This document shows, piece after piece, positions 7,120-10,000 of a stretch of DNA of 10,000 nt (positions are counted from its first letter, which is position 1; each line of letters opens with the position of its first letter). The notes under the pieces were generated by a model, which had not been told where the DNA came from, ran no database searches, and saw nothing but the letters and a program-made list of their open reading frames with translations. Location: the NCBI GenBank assembly GCA_030674155.1, contig CM060335.1, positions 28,893,828-28,903,827 on the forward strand, read 5' to 3'. Origin of the DNA: Stramonita haemastoma (Eukaryota; Mollusca; Gastropoda; Neogastropoda; Muricidae). The position numbers and the translations under genes were made by a program.

Positions 7120-8020
7120 TGTGCTCAACCTGAGGCAAGGTAGGGAAATAGAGGAACAATGAACAGCAACCAGGCAACAGAGGCCTGGGTGAAGACAGCA
7201 CAGCTGGGCGTTGGTCTTTTTTTTGGTCATCTCTCCTCTGTTCCTATGCTCTACTGGACCTAAGGCCTACTCTGCACTCTACCAGTTTGTCCTACCAGTC
7301 TCTCCTCCAGTCTGACCCTGGACCCTGACTAGCCACACTGACCACCCCTCAATATATACATGCAGCCTGTCTGCAAAGACAGCACCTGGCATGGGCAGAC
7401 AACTTGGCCACTTGAGCCTTGAATGGAGAGAAATCTGTGTTTTTCTTATGCAGCTTCAGCAGTGATTATCTCGCTGCCCGTGTATCAAAGCTAAACATAT
7501 TACACATCAAAATAAACTAGAAATTACAAGCTTTAAAATGCATTAATGTATTATGCACAACAATTTTTTGGCTGCGAACTAAAGGCAATTAAAGCCTCTG
7601 AGTAGACACATTTTCAAAAGGTTCACACTATAATTTTTGATAATAAAACTCTAAAAATCCAGCAGACTCTAATACTTTGAATAAAAAAGGAAGAATATAA
7701 TTCCCACTTTGTATACATATGCATATTATAAGTACCAGTGTCCATGAGATGCGATATTAATGATTTAACAGCGATGTGAAAGCAATTTCTGATTTACTGT
7801 GCATTGGGCTTTGCTTACCAAGAAGCAGTCCGTATGATCGAAAGAATGAACGAACTCTAATAATACAAATTATCTATATCAACATCATCTAACCTTATCT
7901 TCATTCATATATAAACCCAAAATATACCATAGATTGATAGTTCAATATATGCATTTTATAGAATTCAGTTCGATGATTTCAAGTCGTTGACAACAAACAA
8001 AGACGTCCATTCGGGTGGAG
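7118..8020. other. Unassigned intergenic DNA
   Basis: I see no gene, RNA gene or known repeat here. 7118-7460 is of mixed composition, with a weak CC(A/T)GTCT/CTGACC-rich patch near 7285-7350. From about 7460 it becomes AT-rich with stops in every frame. Confidence 0.6.
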
Positions 8021-8054
8021 GTCGTCGATAGATCCCAGGGTCGATAGATTCCAG
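8021..8054 (-). repeat. Two units of the 16-bp GATCTATCGACCCTGG minisatellite
   Basis: GTCGATAGATCCCAGG and its partial neighbour, read on the minus strand, give CTATCGACCCTGGGATCTAT. This is the same 16-bp unit that forms the longer array at 9151-9246, in the opposite orientation. Confidence 0.85.
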
Positions 8055-8148
8055 AACTTAGACAAAAATAAAGTTTTCATTGTATTTGGTTTTGTGTCTC
8101 CAGTCCTTTTGGGCTACAGACACTATCCAGGACGAGCCCCTGTTCGTC

Positions 8149-8182
8149 TGTGTGTGCATGTGTGTGTGTGTGTGTGTGTGTG
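8149..8182. repeat. (GT)n microsatellite
   Basis: Seventeen GT dinucleotides with one CA interruption near 8157-8158, directly before the first copy of the 166-bp-spaced duplication. Confidence 0.97.
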
Positions 8183-8186
8183 GTCA

Positions 8187-8420
8187 AACCTTGGGGAAGC
8201 TGTATCCCAGAACCCCTTTGAGCCTGGGCTTTGAAACTTTGCACACAGATTCAAATGAGAGGGTGATGCTCGACCTGTTACTTTTCACCTTGCATGCATG
8301 CCCATGGTGAAATACATTAAAAAACGTTAATTTTTGCGGTTTTCGGGGTAAAAACCTTGGGGAAGCTGTATCTCAGAACTCATTTAAGACTGGGATTTGA
8401 AACTTTGCACAAAGATTGTG
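8187..8420 (+). repeat. Diverged direct duplication, 166-bp spacing
   Basis: AACCTTGGGGAAGCTGTATC at 8187 recurs at 8353. The similarity continues through CAGAAC, GGG(C/A)TTTGAAACTTTGCACA and AGATT, about 65 bp per copy. The roughly 100 bp between the copies is unique. A frame crosses copy 1, but it includes the GT array and is not kept in copy 2. This is either a tandem duplication of a 166-bp unit or two members of a dispersed repeat. Confidence 0.85.
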
Positions 8421-8610
8421 TTAGACTTTAACCCTAGAAACATGTAGGCATACGTGATGACGTCCATTGACGCCATCTGACCTAACAATTTCAGTGATAG
8501 AAGAAAACTTGGTAAACTGCAAAAATCGACTGAAGACACACATATGGTTTCACCATCTTGGTTTTTGTTTTCTTTTTTAAGGTCAAGATAAAGAGATTCG
8601 TGGCAGGATA

Positions 8611-8611
<1 letters not shown>

Positions 8612-8701
<90 letters not shown>

Positions 8702-8716
8702 AGGAGAGAGAGAGAG
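8612..8716. repeat. (GA)n microsatellite
   Basis: About 105 bp of GA dinucleotides on the + strand, with GGA slips near 8661 and 8703 and AAG near 8698. A purine-only strand of this length is a classic candidate for triplex (H-DNA) formation. The SLSL minus-strand frames are artefacts. Confidence 0.98.
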
Positions 8717-8840
8717 TTCAACATAAAGCAAGAAAAACAAAAGGGTAAGCGCAAACTTTGGATTGTTTGATTTTTCAGACTCCCGAGGAAGCAATATTAA
8801 ACATGGATGTTGTCACACACAAAAAATACAGAAAAAGAAA

Positions 8841-8957
8841 AAAGAAACTATGGCCAAAGTCTGTCAAACATAACATTGTTTGGTAATAAAACAAAAGAAG
8901 AAAAAGATATGGCCAAAGTCCATCAAACTTAGCACCGTTTGGTAATAAAACAAAAGT
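8841..8957 (+). repeat. 59-bp tandem duplication
   Basis: Two adjacent copies of a unit with TATGGCCAAAGTC, TCAAAC, a GTTTGGTAATAAAACAAAAG end and an A-rich start. ATGGCC begins at 8850 and at 8909. The copies differ at several positions in the middle. Each copy contains stops (TAATAA region), and the period is not a multiple of three. Confidence 0.92.
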
Positions 8958-8986
8958 AAAAGACTACTTGAAGAAAAGTTACTAGG

Positions 8987-9013
8987 ACACACACACACAC
9001 TCACACTCACACT
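8987..9013. repeat. Short (CA)n microsatellite
   Basis: ACACACACACACAC followed by TCACAC TCACAC hexamers, about 27 bp. Confidence 0.95.
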
Positions 9014-9150
9014 GGTCCAAGAAGTGTTTTTCAGTGCTCCGAACTACCTAAAAAGAAAGCTACAAAGTTTAGATTGCCAGGTATATCGCTTTGCGCTTGG
9101 TGTTTCCTTCACACACACGACCCATCTGCTAGAATCCAACATAAACTAAT

Positions 9151-9246
9151 GATCTATCGACCCTGGGATTTATTGAGCCTGGGATCTATTGATCCTGGGA
9201 TCTATCGACCCTGGGATCTATCGTCCTTGAGATCTATCGAGCTGAC
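9151..9246 (+). repeat. 16-bp minisatellite, about six units
   Basis: Six consecutive 16-bp units occur from 9151: GATCTATCGACCCTGG, GATTTATTGAGCCTGG, GATCTATTGATCCTGG, GATCTATCGACCCTGG, GATCTATCGTCCTTGA and a diverged last unit GATCTATCGAGCTGAC. Units 1 and 4 are identical. An open frame (LGSIDPGIYRPWDL) runs through only because 16 bp cycles through all three frames and the unit has few stops. Confidence 0.95.
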
Positions 9247-9805
9247 CCCGGCTAATCATCAGGTTTCATGTGTCTTACGATCTATTACAACTTAAATTAA
9301 GCAATAATTCATTTATCTAAATAAAGTTTATACCAGACGATCCTCAACCACACACTACAATTTATAAACGATTTCTTTACTTAGGAATTAGAACTGCTTT
9401 GCCGATCTGGAGTTGGATGTACTTATAATGTACCCATACTGATATGATGCAACAGGTGAAGAATACTAATTTAAATTGAAAATAGAGAATCTTCACAATG
9501 ATTAAGTTGAATGAGTGGAGGTCAGTCTATCAACAATCATACCCATGAATATGAATAAATAATATGATTGATTAAAGTTGCTATTAGAGATTTTCTTTCC
9601 TAGATCAGACTGACTCTTTGCACTCACAATGCAAGGGAGAGTACTTTATCTTGATAAGTATCAAACATCATTACAATAAAATAATTATCTCATCTCACAC
9701 CATCAATAATAAAATCCTAGGGACAAAATGGAATAGATAGCAACTAATTAGTTTGCATAGGAATTATGAAAATCAAAGTTATTCAACCAACAACTTCATA
9801 TAAAA
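9247..9805. other. Unassigned AT-rich intergenic DNA
   Basis: Stops are frequent in all frames. No repeat, RNA gene or motif stands out. Confidence 0.6.
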
Positions 9806-10000
9806 TACAAATGTTTTTTGTATTTCTTTTTTGTATTTTGTACCACTTTATGTCACAGCAGATTTCTCTACGTGAAATTCAGGCTGCTCACCCCCGGGAG
9901 AGCGTGTCGCCACATGTGCAGTGCCTACCCTTTTTTTTTTTTCTTTTTCCTGGATGCACCTGTATTTGTTTCCCTATCAGAGTGGCTCTTTCCTACGAAT
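9806..10000 (-). mobile_element. 3' part of a minus-strand SINE, running off the window
   Basis: Read on the minus strand it contains AGGAAAGAGCCACTCTGATA, GGAAACAAATACAGGTGCAT, CCAGGAAAAAG with an A-rich run, GGCGACACGCTCTCCCGGGG, GAGCAGCCTGAATTTCACGT and AGAGAAATCTGCTGTGACAT. It ends in a tail of repeated ATACAAAA units (9806-9842). From memory, this order of blocks is typical of a very abundant mollusc SINE. In the full form it carries upstream a GGATGAGAC and AAACCGAGGTCCCGTG core, which would lie beyond 10000. That core resembles the one in the copies at 735-1052 and 3083-3335. The identification is from recall. The A-rich tail and orientation are visible. Confidence 0.75.

Noticed and set aside
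7116..7140. AAGTGTGCTCAACC right of the outer TA array matches 14 bases in tandem unit 4 (about 6369)
   Set aside because: The match ends after 14-15 bases and the following sequence does not align. One such match in 10 kb is not far from chance, so I do not claim a leftover unit here.
3755..7140. Possible outer terminal repeats of a larger composite transposon outside the outer TA arrays
   Set aside because: Sequences left of 3773 and right of 7117 share only a few bases in inverted orientation. No convincing outer inverted repeat or target duplication is visible.
8080..8310. 76-residue open frame starting near 8080
   Set aside because: It includes the GT array (VCVC), and the duplicate block at 8353 does not support a coding frame.
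8450..8480. GATGACGTCC resembling a CRE-type site, repeated loosely at 8001
   Set aside because: A single short, imperfect motif in non-coding DNA with no promoter context.
8384..8794. 136-residue minus-strand frame rich in SLSL
   Set aside because: This is a translation of the GA microsatellite. The flanking residues show no recognisable protein.
9074..9295. 73-residue frame with repeats such as SLGSIDPGIYRPWDL
   Set aside because: It comes from the 16-bp minisatellite, which cycles through all frames without stops.

Overview
This window looks like non-coding nuclear DNA from an invertebrate animal. A lophotrochozoan, most likely a marine mollusc, is my best guess. The guess rests on very dense CA/TA/GA microsatellites, tRNA-derived SINE copies, and a SINE 3' end at the right edge (9806-10000, minus strand) that I recognise from memory as abundant in mollusc genomes. 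There are no bacterial-style genes, no operons and no convincing intact protein-coding gene. The longer open frames are translations of dinucleotide repeats (HTHT, VCVC, IYIY, SLSL) or chance frames inside repeats.

Layout, left half. A CA array (80-214) leads into a roughly 490-bp segment almost devoid of G on the + strand (240-730). A degenerate SINE-like copy follows (735-1052). Next come a TA array that changes into a GTAT array (1219-1335), unremarkable DNA, a CA array (1682-1730) and a TA array (1860-1930). Directly against that TA array lies the 3' part of a dead non-LTR retrotransposon (1931-2755). Its RNase H domain and the cysteine-containing C-terminal region can still be read across frameshifts and stops. 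Two more copies of the same SINE-like family follow in direct orientation (3083-3335 and 3431-3735), each preceded by a CA array.

Layout, centre. From 3773 to 7117 there is a symmetric compound structure: TA array, MITE copy A, TA array, a tandem array of 3.4 units of about 611-656 bp, TA array, MITE copy B (reverse complement of A), TA array. Each MITE is about 425 bp, has imperfect terminal inverted repeats with the core CTCCACCAC..AATGAG, and abuts TA or TA/GT simple repeats on both sides. Each complete tandem unit carries a conserved 10-bp-stem hairpin. The array also carries three exon-like segments with good splice-site sequences, but their reading frame is not conserved.

Layout, right half. 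7118-8020 is unremarkable. A 16-bp minisatellite occurs as two units at 8021-8054 and as about six units in the opposite orientation at 9151-9246. Between them lie a GT array, a diverged direct duplication (166-bp spacing), a GA array, a 59-bp duplication and a short CA array. AT-rich unremarkable DNA follows. The window ends inside a minus-strand SINE.

The most interesting item is the TA-flanked inverted MITE pair around the tandem array. No multi-gene system is present. All family-level names come from remembered sequence patterns, and no database search was possible.
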